From assembly GCA_016650215.1 (NCBI GenBank), contig JAENWF010000091.1:1-37490 (forward strand): a stretch of DNA of 37,490 nucleotides, given 5' to 3'. How positions within the stretch are numbered: position 1 is the stretch's first letter; each line of letters starts with the position of its first letter. Below are positions 6,432 to 14,655 of this stretch, piece by piece. Both the position numbers and the translations under genes were made by a program. Origin of the DNA: Thermoanaerobaculia bacterium (GTDB taxonomy: Bacteria; Acidobacteriota; Thermoanaerobaculia; Gp7-AA8). The notes under the pieces are model-generated. The model saw only the letters and a program-made list of their open reading frames with translations. It was not told the origin of the DNA and did not search any database.

Positions 6432-8761
6432 GAGGTGAGTTGCGCCTCGCCGCGCGCGTATTGCGTGATGCGCATCAGAATCTCCTCCGTTGTCGCAGGC
6501 ACTCTCAACTTCGGGATGTCACCGTTCGATACGAATGAAAGCGCGTGCTTGACTGCGCACCAGACCGAAATCGCCATCAACAGCGGCGGTTCGCCGACCG
6601 CCTTGCTGCCGTAGACATTCACCGGATTGTCGTGCTCGATCCAGTCGACGTTGAAGATCTCCGGCACATCATTGATGTTCGGTATCTTGTAAGTCGTCGG
6701 CGAGTGCGCGAGCAGCTCGCCGCTCTCCGTGTATCGCAGATCCTCCGTGGTCAGCCAGCCCATCCCTTGAATGAACGCGCCGGTAATCTGGCCGCGGTCG
6801 ACGCCAGGATTGATCGAGCGCCCGATGTCCATCAGCAGATCGCTCCGCAGGACCTTCATCTCGCCCGTGAAGCGGTCGATCCGCACCTCGGAGCATGCAG
6901 TTCCCATCGTGAAGTAGAGGAACGGATGCCCGCCGGTCGTCCAGTTCCAGTCGATCCGAGGCGTGGCGTAGAAGCCGCGCTCCCCGAGACTGACGCGGAG
7001 CTTGTAGGCGGCGGATACGACCTCTTCGAATTTGAGTTTCTTCGCGGGGTTGGCTTGGTCGAAGACGAAGCCGTCAGCAAAGACGATTTCGGACTTCTGC
7101 GGTGTTTCTGCGGCGGGCGGGGCGCCCGCCGCCACACTAAGAATGTTTCGTGCTACGGGAGTCATGCGTTCGCGGAGGCGCGCGCAGGCATCGACTGCGG
7201 CGCCGCCATTGAGATCGGCGGCACTCGATGCGGCGGTTGCCGAGGTGTTGTTGTTCTTTTCGGTGGACGTGATCATCACGTGCACGCGGTCGATCAGAAT
7301 CCCGAGCTCGTCTGCGACGAGCTGGCGGATCTTCGTGTTGACTCCCTGCCCCATCTCGGTCGCGCCGGTCGACACCTGCACGCTGCCGTCGAGGTAGATG
7401 TTCACGAGCGCGTTCGCCTGGTTGAGGAACTTTGTATTGAATGAGATGCCGAACTTCACCGCGGTGAGTGCCAGACCACGGATGTGCGTCTTCGATGTCG
7501 CGTTGAACTCGCGGACACCATCCATCCTCTTCGCATAGTCACAGCGCGCCGGCAGCTCGGTGAAGAGACGCGGGAGCGTGTTGCGCTCGAGAAGCTGACC
7601 GTACGGCGTCACGTTGCGCGTAGCGATTTGATAGCAGTTGGCGCGCCGGACTTCGAGCGCGTCCCTCTTCAACACCGACGCGATCTCCTGCATCACGTTC
7701 TCGATCGTGCAGGCGCCCTGCGGTCCGCCGAATCCGCGGAACGCGGTGTTTGGCGGCATGTTGGTCCGGCAGACCGTGCCGCGGATCTCGACGTCGGAGA
7801 GAAAGTAGGCGTTGTCGGAGTGCGTCATCGCGCGCGCCATGACTGCCGGCGACAGATCGGCGTACGCGCCGCCGTCGGAGTAGAGCTCGAAGATCGCGCC
7901 GGTGATCTCGCCGCTGCGCGTAAAGCCAATGCGATAGCGATTCTGAAAAGGATGACGCTTTCCCGTCGCGTGCATGTCGTCATCTTTGCTGTAGACGATG
8001 CGCGCGGCACGGCCGGTTTTCTGCGCGACGAGCGACGCCATCACGGCCGGATGCGTCGCCTGACATTCCTTGCCGCCGAACGCGCCTCCCATCCGCTTCG
8101 TGAGCACCACGACCTGGCTCATCGTGAGCCCGAGGAGGTGCGCGATGACCTCCTGCACCTCGGTCGGGTTCTGCGTCGACGAATGAACCGTCAACGCTCC
8201 GAGCTCGCCCGGATAAGCGATCGCCGCTTGCGACTCGAGGTAGAAGTGGTCCTGCCCCTGATTCTCGAATACGCCCTCAAGCACATGCTCCGCGCGCGCG
8301 ATCGCGGCTGCCGGATCGCCGCGCCTGATCATTCGCGGATCAGGAAAAAAGCTCGACGCAGCAATCGCAGCGTCGATCGTGAGAATTGGCGCGAGCTCCT
8401 CCAGATCGATCGCAATCGCATTCTTTGCCTCGCGGATCGCGCGCGCATTCTCGGCCGCGATGACGACGATCGGCTGACCGCGAAACGTGCAGACATCCTC
8501 CGCGAGAAGAATCTCGTCTTTCAGGATCGGTCCGAAGAGATTGTGATGAAGATCGCGAAACGTGAAGAGTCCCGCGACGCCGTCAGCTGCCCGTGCCTTC
8601 GTCAGGTCAAGCGATCGGATTCGCGCGTGCGCGAAGGGAGACCAGAGAAAGTCGACCAGCAGCTCACCTGCAACTGGCGCAATGTCATCGACATACAGCG
8701 ACTCACCAGTCACATGACCGCGGGCAGAGTCATGCGGAACGTTCCGTCCGAGAACAGGCAT
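6428..8761 (-). CDS. xdhB: Xanthine dehydrogenase, molybdenum-binding large subunit
   Basis: A 777-residue molybdopterin subunit of cytosolic xanthine dehydrogenase, which oxidises hypoxanthine and xanthine to urate together with the XdhA subunit at 10350-11741. Visible motifs are the N-terminal hammerhead region (ARGHVTGESLYVDDI), the Mo-cofactor loop GGAFGGKE, AFRGFGGPQG, TEMGQGVNTK and the C-terminal catalytic-Glu motif KAVGEPPLL. I place the start at the ATG at 8761 (MPVLGRNVPHDS), because the 23 codons before it run into the inverted repeat at 8786-8848 and do not resemble the family. An in-frame GC palindrome encodes SVAAGAPPAA within the protein (7111-7139). The stop overlaps the puuD-like GTG. 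Three small genes separate it from xdhA. Confidence 0.93.
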   Translation of the reverse strand: MPVLGRNVPHDSARGHVTGESLYVDDIAPVAGELLVDFLWSPFAHARIRSLDLTKARAADGVAGLFTFRDLHHNLFGPILKDEILLAEDVCTFRGQPIVVIAAENARAIREAKNAIAIDLEELAPILTIDAAIAASSFFPDPRMIRRGDPAAAIARAEHVLEGVFENQGQDHFYLESQAAIAYPGELGALTVHSSTQNPTEVQEVIAHLLGLTMSQVVVLTKRMGGAFGGKECQATHPAVMASLVAQKTGRAARIVYSKDDDMHATGKRHPFQNRYRIGFTRSGEITGAIFELYSDGGAYADLSPAVMARAMTHSDNAYFLSDVEIRGTVCRTNMPPNTAFRGFGGPQGACTIENVMQEIASVLKRDALEVRRANCYQIATRNVTPYGQLLERNTLPRLFTELPARCDYAKRMDGVREFNATSKTHIRGLALTAVKFGISFNTKFLNQANALVNIYLDGSVQVSTGATEMGQGVNTKIRQLVADELGILIDRVHVMITSTEKNNNTSATAASSAADLNGGAAVDACARLRERMTPVARNILSVAAGAPPAAETPQKSEIVFADGFVFDQANPAKKLKFEEVVSAAYKLRVSLGERGFYATPRIDWNWTTGGHPFLYFTMGTACSEVRIDRFTGEMKVLRSDLLMDIGRSINPGVDRGQITGAFIQGMGWLTTEDLRYTESGELLAHSPTTYKIPNINDVPEIFNVDWIEHDNPVNVYGSKAVGEPPLLMAISVWCAVKHALSFVSNGDIPKLRVPATTEEILMRITQYARGEAQLTS
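7111..7139. repeat. CCACACA-family GC palindrome inserted in frame in xdhB
   Basis: GCGGCGGGCG/GGGCGCCCGC followed by CGCCACACT is nearly identical to the repeat at 14536-14565, which is intergenic. Here it is read in frame on the minus strand as SVAAGAPPAA, without stop or frameshift, between two well-conserved parts of XdhB. Confidence 0.8.
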
Positions 8762-8785
8762 CGGGAGAATGGATTGTAAGGCTTG

Positions 8786-8848
8786 GGGGTCAGGTCTTGA
8801 TTTTTGCGTAATCGCCGTCTGGAAAATCACAAATCAAGACCTGACCCC
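8786..8848. repeat. Perfect 18-bp inverted repeat (REP-like)
   Basis: GGGGTCAGGTCTTGATTT at 8786-8803 is repeated exactly as its reverse complement at 8831-8848, with 27 bp between. There is no T-run, so it is not a simple intrinsic terminator. The sequence recalls REP-type elements linked to RAYT transposases (recollection). It lies just upstream of xdhB, and the right arm supplies the last codons and stop of the neighbouring minus-strand gene. Confidence 0.8.
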
Positions 8849-9229
8849 GTAGACCTTCCACACGCCTTTGCTCCAATCGAGCGAGAGCTCCAGCTCGAAC
8901 GATCCTTTCGCCGACTCGAGCCGCACCTTCGTGCGAGCGTGCCGGTCATCGCGTGCGATCGTCTCCGCTTCGAAGCGGCTTGGAATGCCCACGCGATCCT
9001 CGATGGCGCCGGCCAGTCTGCGCATGTCGCCGTCCGAAACTGCATCGGGATTGCTAAAGCTCATCCGAGCGCGGGAGTAGCGTTTCGTCACGACTTCGCG
9101 GATGAATCCCTCGCTGACTACATCCGGCGGCGACGTGAAGAGCTCGCGGTCGCCGAGCGTTTCAGTAGCGAGCATGCTCGCACCGATCAGGATTGCCATC
9201 GTCGCAACGATGCCGATCAGCGCCCTCAT
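8834..9229 (-). CDS. Small secreted or membrane-anchored protein of unknown function
   Basis: A 131-residue protein with one hydrophobic N-terminal segment (MRALIGIVATMAILIGASML), read as a signal peptide or anchor, and a soluble domain of about 105 residues rich in charged residues. I recognise no family. The ATG at 9229 overlaps the stop of the upstream YetF-like gene by 4 bp (ATGA), which supports both start and coding status. The final codons (GVRS and stop) lie inside the right arm of the inverted repeat at 8786-8848, so the present C terminus may have been set by repeat insertion. It belongs to the minus-strand series between xdhA and xdhB. Confidence 0.7.
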   Translation of the reverse strand: MRALIGIVATMAILIGASMLATETLGDRELFTSPPDVVSEGFIREVVTKRYSRARMSFSNPDAVSDGDMRRLAGAIEDRVGIPSRFEAETIARDDRHARTKVRLESAKGSFELELSLDWSKGVWKVYGVRS

Positions 9230-9726
9230 GGCTGCGCTTCTCTTACCCGCTTTCCATCGCGCCGTTGAGCGGGCTCGTACGCGCGTGCACGGATGACAGA
9301 CATCCGATGGTCGATCTCCATGACTCCGAGCGCGATTTCTTCCCGGTCGTCGACACACTTCAGCCGCACCAGATGATCGACATCCGCTTCGCTCAACTGC
9401 TCGCTTCGCATCGCATCACGCTCGTTCACACCGTTTCGTATCAGAACGCGCGCGTGACCGTTGACCAGTTTGTGAAACCAGCGCGAGCGTCGCGAGCCGA
9501 TCGTCACGAGTATGTCGATCACGCAGATCGAGCCTGCGGCAGCAGCAAACTTTGCAGCCGATACCTCGGCCCACAGCGCGTCGTCGATCAGATCGCCGAT
9601 GATCAGCGACACCAGCATGTCAAACGGCGTCGCCTCCGATATGACGCGCTTTCCACTCGTCCGCGTAAGCGTCAGCAGATAGATGTATGCGACGAGCGCG
9701 CGGATCGCGATCCTGGCGAGAGTCAT
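9226..9726 (-). CDS. YetF/DUF421-family membrane protein (second of a pair)
   Basis: A 166-residue protein with three hydrophobic segments in the first 85 residues (starting IAIRALVAYIYLLTL) and a soluble C-terminal domain of about 80 residues (ARVLIRNGVNERDAM, LSEADVDHLVRLKCVDDREE). The DFLVxLxxG-like motif appears as PFDMLVSLIIGDLIDDA. This is the DUF421/YetF layout; B. subtilis homologues are linked to sporulation and envelope functions, but no biochemical role is assigned here. It overlaps its paralogue upstream and the next gene downstream by 4 bp each, so the three genes are probably translated together. Confidence 0.85.
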   Translation of the reverse strand: MTLARIAIRALVAYIYLLTLTRTSGKRVISEATPFDMLVSLIIGDLIDDALWAEVSAAKFAAAAGSICVIDILVTIGSRRSRWFHKLVNGHARVLIRNGVNERDAMRSEQLSEADVDHLVRLKCVDDREEIALGVMEIDHRMSVIRARAYEPAQRRDGKRVREAQP

Positions 9727-10289
9727 GAGCGCGCGGTCCCGAGGGCTTCCGGCGTGTCGGTCCGCTGACCGCGCGACGGCTCTGCCTCTGCTTGCGGCGC
9801 CTTCTCGAAATCGCCCTTCCGAAGCGCCTCAGCCCACTCCTCCCTGATGACGCTGACCTGTCCGTCGACTTCGATCACCGCACTCTTCACCTCGCGCATG
9901 TCAGACACGCATTGAAGCCGCAGTGCCGCATACGCCTCCTGCTCATGCATCAATTCCGCGCGCAATCCCTTCGCCACAAACTCGCCGTTCTTCACGATCT
10001 CAGTCGGCGTTCCTTCGACCAGTCGATTCATCGTCGGATTCACGAAGCTGAGCCAGGCGGTCGCATACTTTGCGGCCGCGATGACGACGATCGCGACGAT
10101 GCCCTGCGCCATCGAGACATCGCCGTAGATGATCTCGTCGACGACCTCGCCGAGCATCAACGCGACAAGCAGATCGAACGCTGTGAAGTTGCCAACGGTC
10201 CGCTTGCCGAGAATGCGGATCACGATCAGCATCAGAACGTAAACGATGACTCCGCGCGCGGCGGTCATCCCGAGCTCGTACCAGTCCAT
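9723..10289 (-). CDS. YetF/DUF421-family membrane protein (first of a pair)
   Basis: A 188-residue paralogue of the next gene. It has membrane segments near residues 8-28, about 40-58 and about 62-80, the motif AFDLLVALMLGEVVDEI, and a soluble domain containing PTEIVKNGEFVAKGL, the DUF421 signature. A polar 25-residue tail rich in Glu, Ala and Pro follows. Two adjacent DUF421 genes may form a heteromer (inference). The pair interrupts what is usually an adjacent xdhA-xdhB arrangement; whether they have any link to purine metabolism is unknown. It starts about 60 bp after the xdhA stop. Confidence 0.87.
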   Translation of the reverse strand: MDWYELGMTAARGVIVYVLMLIVIRILGKRTVGNFTAFDLLVALMLGEVVDEIIYGDVSMAQGIVAIVVIAAAKYATAWLSFVNPTMNRLVEGTPTEIVKNGEFVAKGLRAELMHEQEAYAALRLQCVSDMREVKSAVIEVDGQVSVIREEWAEALRKGDFEKAPQAEAEPSRGQRTDTPEALGTARS

Positions 10290-10349
10290 CGGTAGCGCCC
10301 TCCGAGCTGGCGTGCTCGCAAGTTGAATGCCGTCAGCGCAATCCGAAAC

Positions 10350-11741
10350 TCAGGCGGCGAGCGCGTAGTACAGCTTGCGCAGAATGTTCTCCCCGAGCTG
10401 CAGGCGGAACTCGGCTGAGCCGCGCACGTCCGAGATCGGCTTGATCTCCTCACGCGCGATTGCACCCGCGCCCTCGAAAATCGCGAGATCGAGGCTCTTC
10501 CCCTGAAGAAACGCCTCTGTCTTCGGCAGCCGCAGCACGACGGGGCCGACTCCGCCAAACGCGATCCGCACGGCGTCGATCCGCCCGCCCGCCATCCGGA
10601 TCAGAAACGCGGCCGTGAATGACGAGATGTCGAGGTGGCTCCGCTTCGACACTTTGTAGAGCTTGAGAATCTCGCCGAGGCGCGGCGTGGGGATCCGGAT
10701 CTTCGTGATGATCTCGTCCTGCGCGAGATCGAGCGTCTTGTAGCCGCGATAGAACGACCCGATGGGGACGCTCCGCACGCCGGCACGGCCCGTCAGCTCG
10801 AGCTCTGCATTCATCACGTACAGGAACGGCAGCGTATCGGCGATCGGCGACGCGTTCGCGATGTTGCCGGCGAGCGTACCTGCGTTCCTGATCTGCGGCG
10901 AGCCGAAACGATCGAGGATCGCCGCCATCTCCGGCACATGCGTCGCAGCGGCTTCTTCGAACTGCGCGAGCGTGACGCGGCCGCCCGCTTCGAGCGCGCC
11001 GTCGCGCAGCGCGATCTCGCCGAGACCGTCAATCGCGCTGAGGCTGAGATAGGAGGGTGACTCGAATGCGCGCTTGTTACGCCAGACGCCGACGTCAGTC
11101 GCTCCCTGCACGATCGTGCACTTTGGATTCTCCGCTTTGAACGAGATCGCTTCGGCGAGAGTTGCCGGCTTGAAAAAGTTCCCGATGCGCACCGCGGACT
11201 CTGCCGAGCTCAGATCGCGAAGAATCGGCGCGGTCGGATAGAGTGCGTCGATGCGCGGCTCATCGCGGACTTCCATCGCTGCCTTGATGATCGGCTCGTA
11301 GCCGGTGCAGCGGCAGAGATTGCCGGTCAATCCGCGCTGCGCCTCCGCGGCGCTGCACGTCTTCTTCTCCTCGAACACCGCATGCATCGCCATGATGAAT
11401 CCCGGCGTGCAGTAACCGCACTGCGCGCCATGGCAGCGCACCATCGCATCCTGCACCGGCGTGAGCCCGTCCTTCGACAGACCTTCGACCGTCACGACGT
11501 GGGTCAGATCCGCCTGGAAGATGTATTGGATGCAGGAGTTCACCGGAAGGTAGCGGATCGTGTTTCCTTCCTGCTTGCCGATCAGCACCGTGCAGGCGCC
11601 GCAATCACCCTCTTCGCAGACGATCTTCGTGCCAGTCTCACGCTTCTGCTCGCGGACGTAGCGCGACAGCGTCTCGAAGATCGCCGGCCCGGTGACTTTC
11701 TGCGAAGCACCGTTGAGGTAAAAGAAAATGTGATCGCGCAT
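10350..11741 (-). CDS. xdhA: Xanthine dehydrogenase, iron-sulfur/FAD small subunit
   Basis: A 463-residue protein with three domains. A plant-type [2Fe-2S] ferredoxin domain (1-80) has C42, C47, C50 and C70 (CEEGDCGAC, then SC). A second [2Fe-2S] helical domain has C108, C111, C143 and C145 (CGYC, CRC). A FAD-binding domain follows (about 180-345, containing QGATDVGVWRN and AGTLAGNIANASPIADT), then a CO-dehydrogenase flavoprotein C-terminal domain to the end. It passes electrons from the Mo centre of XdhB via Fe-S to FAD and NAD+. The start at 11741 fits the family N terminus (IFFYLNG); an ATG at 11756 would add five residues. It heads the minus-strand purine series and diverges from the epimerase gene. 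Confidence 0.93.
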   Translation of the reverse strand: MRDHIFFYLNGASQKVTGPAIFETLSRYVREQKRETGTKIVCEEGDCGACTVLIGKQEGNTIRYLPVNSCIQYIFQADLTHVVTVEGLSKDGLTPVQDAMVRCHGAQCGYCTPGFIMAMHAVFEEKKTCSAAEAQRGLTGNLCRCTGYEPIIKAAMEVRDEPRIDALYPTAPILRDLSSAESAVRIGNFFKPATLAEAISFKAENPKCTIVQGATDVGVWRNKRAFESPSYLSLSAIDGLGEIALRDGALEAGGRVTLAQFEEAAATHVPEMAAILDRFGSPQIRNAGTLAGNIANASPIADTLPFLYVMNAELELTGRAGVRSVPIGSFYRGYKTLDLAQDEIITKIRIPTPRLGEILKLYKVSKRSHLDISSFTAAFLIRMAGGRIDAVRIAFGGVGPVVLRLPKTEAFLQGKSLDLAIFEGAGAIAREEIKPISDVRGSAEFRLQLGENILRKLYYALAA

Positions 11742-11844
11742 CGGTGATGCCGCCATTGTGCGACATTCCGATGAATCCTGTAACGGCTCTGCACCAACGC
11801 GGCAATTTCGTACTGGTACGATCGCCTTCACAAAAGGAGGCTGC

Positions 11845-12966
11845 ATGTCTGGAACATCGCGTCGCGAATTTATCGGCGGATCGATTGCCGCCGGGACTCT
11901 TCTCGCCAGCGGATCGCTCACCGCTCAGATCATCGCGAAGGCGCAGAAGCCGCTCTCGATCCTCATCCTCGGCGGCACCGGCTTCATCGGACCGTCGCAG
12001 GTGCGGTACGCGCTCGCGCGCGGGCACAAGGTCACCGTGTTCAACCGCGGCAAGACGAATCCCGGAACGCTTCCGGCCGGCGTCGAGCAGCTCATCGGCG
12101 ACCGCAACGACAACCTCAAGGCGCTCGAAGGACGAAAGTGGGACGCGGTCATCGACAACCCGTCGACTCTGCCCCGCTGGGTTCGCGACGCCGCGCAGCT
12201 CCTGAAGGATTCCGCGAATCAGTACGTCTTCATCTCCACTATTTCGGTCTACGCCGATCACTCGAAGCCGTACATGGACGAGACGGCCGACACCGCAAAG
12301 CTCGCCGATCCGACGGTCGAGCAGGTCACGGGCGAGTCCTACGGCGGACTGAAAGCGCTCGCGGAAAAGGAAGCGGAGAAAGCGTTTCCCGGCCGCACGA
12401 CGATTGTCCGCCCCGGACTCATCGTCGGCGCAGGCGACAATAGCGACCGCTTCAGCTACTGGCCGCTGCGCATCGCGCGCGGAGGGGAAGTCCTCGCGCC
12501 CGGCAGTCCCGACGATCCGGTGCAGTTCATCGACGCGCGCGACCTCGGCGAGTGGACTATCCGCCTGCTCGAACAGAGAGCGTACGGAACATTCAATGCG
12601 ATCGGTCCTGTGTCGCGCCTCTCGATTGCCGAGATGCTGCACGGCATCCGCGCGGTCGTGTCGGGCTCGACGCCGATCAGCTTCACCTGGGTTCCGGCCG
12701 CGTTCCTCGAAGAGCAGAAAGTCGCGCCATGGAGCGACATGCCGGTCTGGATTCCTCCGACCGGCGAGTACGCCGGCTTCGGAACGCGCAGCAACAAGAA
12801 GGCGATCGCCGCGGGGCTGACGTTCCGCCCGCTCGCCGATACCGCGCGCGCAACACTCGACTGGGCCGACGCCCGCCCCGCAGAGCGTAAAGCCAAACTC
12901 CGCGCCGGCCTCGCGCCGGAGCGCGAAGTCGAAGTGCTCGCGGCGTGGAAGAAGTCAAAGAAATGA
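11845..12966 (+). CDS. Tat-exported NAD-dependent epimerase/dehydratase (extended SDR)
   Basis: A 373-residue protein with a twin-arginine signal (SRREFIGGSIAAGTLLASG) followed by a Rossmann fold: LILGGTGFIG is the nucleotide-binding GxxGxxG, VFISTISVYAD holds the catalytic Ser region, and SYGGLKALAEKEAE is the Y-x-x-x-K-type segment (Y and K present). The substrate is unknown; extended SDRs of this kind often act on sugar nucleotides, and export by Tat implies folding with cofactor in the cytoplasm. The start is set by a strong ribosome site (AAAGGAGG, 5 bp before the ATG). A TACGAT -10-like box lies at 11817-11822. It is divergent from xdhA and seems unrelated to it. Confidence 0.85.
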   Translation: MSGTSRREFIGGSIAAGTLLASGSLTAQIIAKAQKPLSILILGGTGFIGPSQVRYALARGHKVTVFNRGKTNPGTLPAGVEQLIGDRNDNLKALEGRKWDAVIDNPSTLPRWVRDAAQLLKDSANQYVFISTISVYADHSKPYMDETADTAKLADPTVEQVTGESYGGLKALAEKEAEKAFPGRTTIVRPGLIVGAGDNSDRFSYWPLRIARGGEVLAPGSPDDPVQFIDARDLGEWTIRLLEQRAYGTFNAIGPVSRLSIAEMLHGIRAVVSGSTPISFTWVPAAFLEEQKVAPWSDMPVWIPPTGEYAGFGTRSNKKAIAAGLTFRPLADTARATLDWADARPAERKAKLRAGLAPEREVEVLAAWKKSKK

Positions 12967-12988
12967 TCTCGTACGATAATCGGCGGCC

Positions 12989-14338
12989 ATGAAACAACCT
13001 TTCGTGGCCGCCGCGATTTTTCTCTTCGCTTTCACCACGCTCGCCGCCGAGCCCGAACAGGGGCGGCTCATCGCTGCTCCTGGAGCCGTTCTCAACGAAC
13101 GCGCGCGTCCCGACGCTGTCAACCGGATGCTGAAAGACCGCCTCGACAATCTTCTGCCGATGCTGATGCGCGAAAGCGGCATCGACATGTGGATCGTGAT
13201 CAATCGCGAGTACGCGGAGGATCCGGTCTACCTGACTCTCGTACCGGAACCGGTGTTTGCTGCGCGAAGGACGACGATGCTCGTCTTTCATGATCGCGGG
13301 GCAGAAAAAGGGGTCGAGCGCCTCACCGTCAGCCGTTATCCGATGCGCGGCTTTTACGAAGCCGCATGGGAAGGTGGCGACGAAGCGGAGCAGTGGAAGC
13401 GGCTCGCGGCCGTGATCCGCGAACGCAACCCGAAGAGAATCGGGATCAACGTCAGCCGCGAATGGGCATTCGCAGATGGACTCACGCACGGATTGCACGA
13501 GCAGTTGATGGAAGCCCTCGACACCACACTCCGCGCGCGCGTCGTCAGCGCGGAGAATCTCGTCGTCCGATGGATGGAGCAGCGGACCGCGCTCGAGCTC
13601 GAAGCCTACCCAAGCATCGTCGCGCTCGCACGTTCGGCAGTCACCGAGGCGTTTTCGGAGAAGGTCATCACGCCGGGAGTCACGACGACCGACGACGTCG
13701 CCTGGTACATCCGCCAGCGTTACGCAGACCTCGGCCTGCCGATCTGGTTCATGCCGTACGTGAACATCCAGCGCCCTGGGTTGAAATGCGACGCGACGAC
13801 TGACTTCTGCGGCGAGAGCGGCACGATCCAGCGCGGCGACGTCCTCCACACCGACGTCGGGATCACGTATCTCCGCCTTAACACCGACACGCAGGAGATG
13901 GGTTATGTGTTGAAGCTCGGCGAGAGCGAGGTGCCGGAGTCGCTGCAGAAAGCACTCGCGATCGGGAATCGCTGGCAGGACATTCTGACGTCGAGCTTCG
14001 TCGCGGGCCGCAGCGGGAACGAGATCCTCGCAGCCACACGCAGCACATCACAACGCGAGTCGATCGTGTCATCGACATACACGCACCCACTCGGGTTCCA
14101 CGGCCACGCCGCCGGACCGACAATCGGCATGTGGGACAACCAGGGCTTTACTCCTGTGCAGGGCGACTGGAAACTCCGCCCCAACACCGCGTATGCGATC
14201 GAAGGCAATGTGAAAGTCGCCATCCCCGAGTGGAACGGCCAGCTCGTGCAGATCAAACTCGAGCAGTCCGCACTCTTCGATGGCCGGCGCGTGATCTACC
14301 TCGCGGGGCGGCAGACGAAATGGCACGTGGTGAGGTAG
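12989..14338 (+). CDS. Secreted M24-family metallopeptidase (Xaa-Pro aminopeptidase-like)
   Basis: A 449-residue protein with a signal peptide (MKQPFVAAAIFLFAFTTLAA). The N-terminal creatinase-like domain covers about 45-200 and the pita-bread catalytic domain about 200-440. Metal ligands can be placed as the Asp pair in HTDVGITYLRLNTDTQ, His in HPLGFHGHAAG, Glu in AIEGN and Glu in IKLEQ, in the order expected for M24 enzymes that remove N-terminal residues before proline. The spacing in the first Asp pair (with YLRLN between) is slightly unusual. No Shine-Dalgarno is visible; a GATAAT box ends 8 bp before the ATG, suggesting a leaderless message. It follows the epimerase by 22 bp. Confidence 0.85.
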   Translation: MKQPFVAAAIFLFAFTTLAAEPEQGRLIAAPGAVLNERARPDAVNRMLKDRLDNLLPMLMRESGIDMWIVINREYAEDPVYLTLVPEPVFAARRTTMLVFHDRGAEKGVERLTVSRYPMRGFYEAAWEGGDEAEQWKRLAAVIRERNPKRIGINVSREWAFADGLTHGLHEQLMEALDTTLRARVVSAENLVVRWMEQRTALELEAYPSIVALARSAVTEAFSEKVITPGVTTTDDVAWYIRQRYADLGLPIWFMPYVNIQRPGLKCDATTDFCGESGTIQRGDVLHTDVGITYLRLNTDTQEMGYVLKLGESEVPESLQKALAIGNRWQDILTSSFVAGRSGNEILAATRSTSQRESIVSSTYTHPLGFHGHAAGPTIGMWDNQGFTPVQGDWKLRPNTAYAIEGNVKVAIPEWNGQLVQIKLEQSALFDGRRVIYLAGRQTKWHVVR

Positions 14339-14396
14339 TGATGAGGACTGAGGACTGAGTGGTTGACGGCGTGACGAGTGACGCGTGAATACTCTT

Positions 14397-14645
14397 GGAG
14401 TGCGGCGGCCATGCCGCCGCTTTGAAGTTCCGGCGGCCATGCCGCCGGAGTTCGTATTTCGGGAGCGCGAGAACCCGCGGTCTCTGTGTGGGAGCGGGCG
14501 CCCTCGCCCGCTCCGCTTAATCAGAAAGAGAACCGCGGCGGGCGAGGCGCCCGCCGCCACACAGAGGCTGTTCGACTCCACAACAGAGACTTCGAGGACT
14601 CCGGTCGCCGCGGCGTCGAAAGCGGCGGCATGGCCGCCGCACTCC
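14397..14645. repeat. Nested composite palindrome (two repeat types, about 250 bp)
   Basis: This fills most of the 317-bp gap between the M24 peptidase and the cytochrome gene; no ORF there looks coding. Outer arms 14397-14423 and 14619-14645 are perfect 27-bp inverted copies (GGAGTGCGGCGGCCATGCCG...), each itself nearly palindromic. Another GCGGCCATGCCGCC copy follows the left arm at about 14432-14448. Inner arms 14482-14513 and 14533-14566 are inverted CCACACA-family units (CTCTGTGTGG...CCACACAGAG). The whole could fold as one long hairpin. Confidence 0.8.
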
Positions 14646-14655
14646 AAAAGTCGTC

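Noticed and set aside
7484-8779. 431-codon plus-strand ORF opposite xdhB
   Set aside because: Antisense shadow of xdhB; Arg-rich, no domain, no ribosome site.
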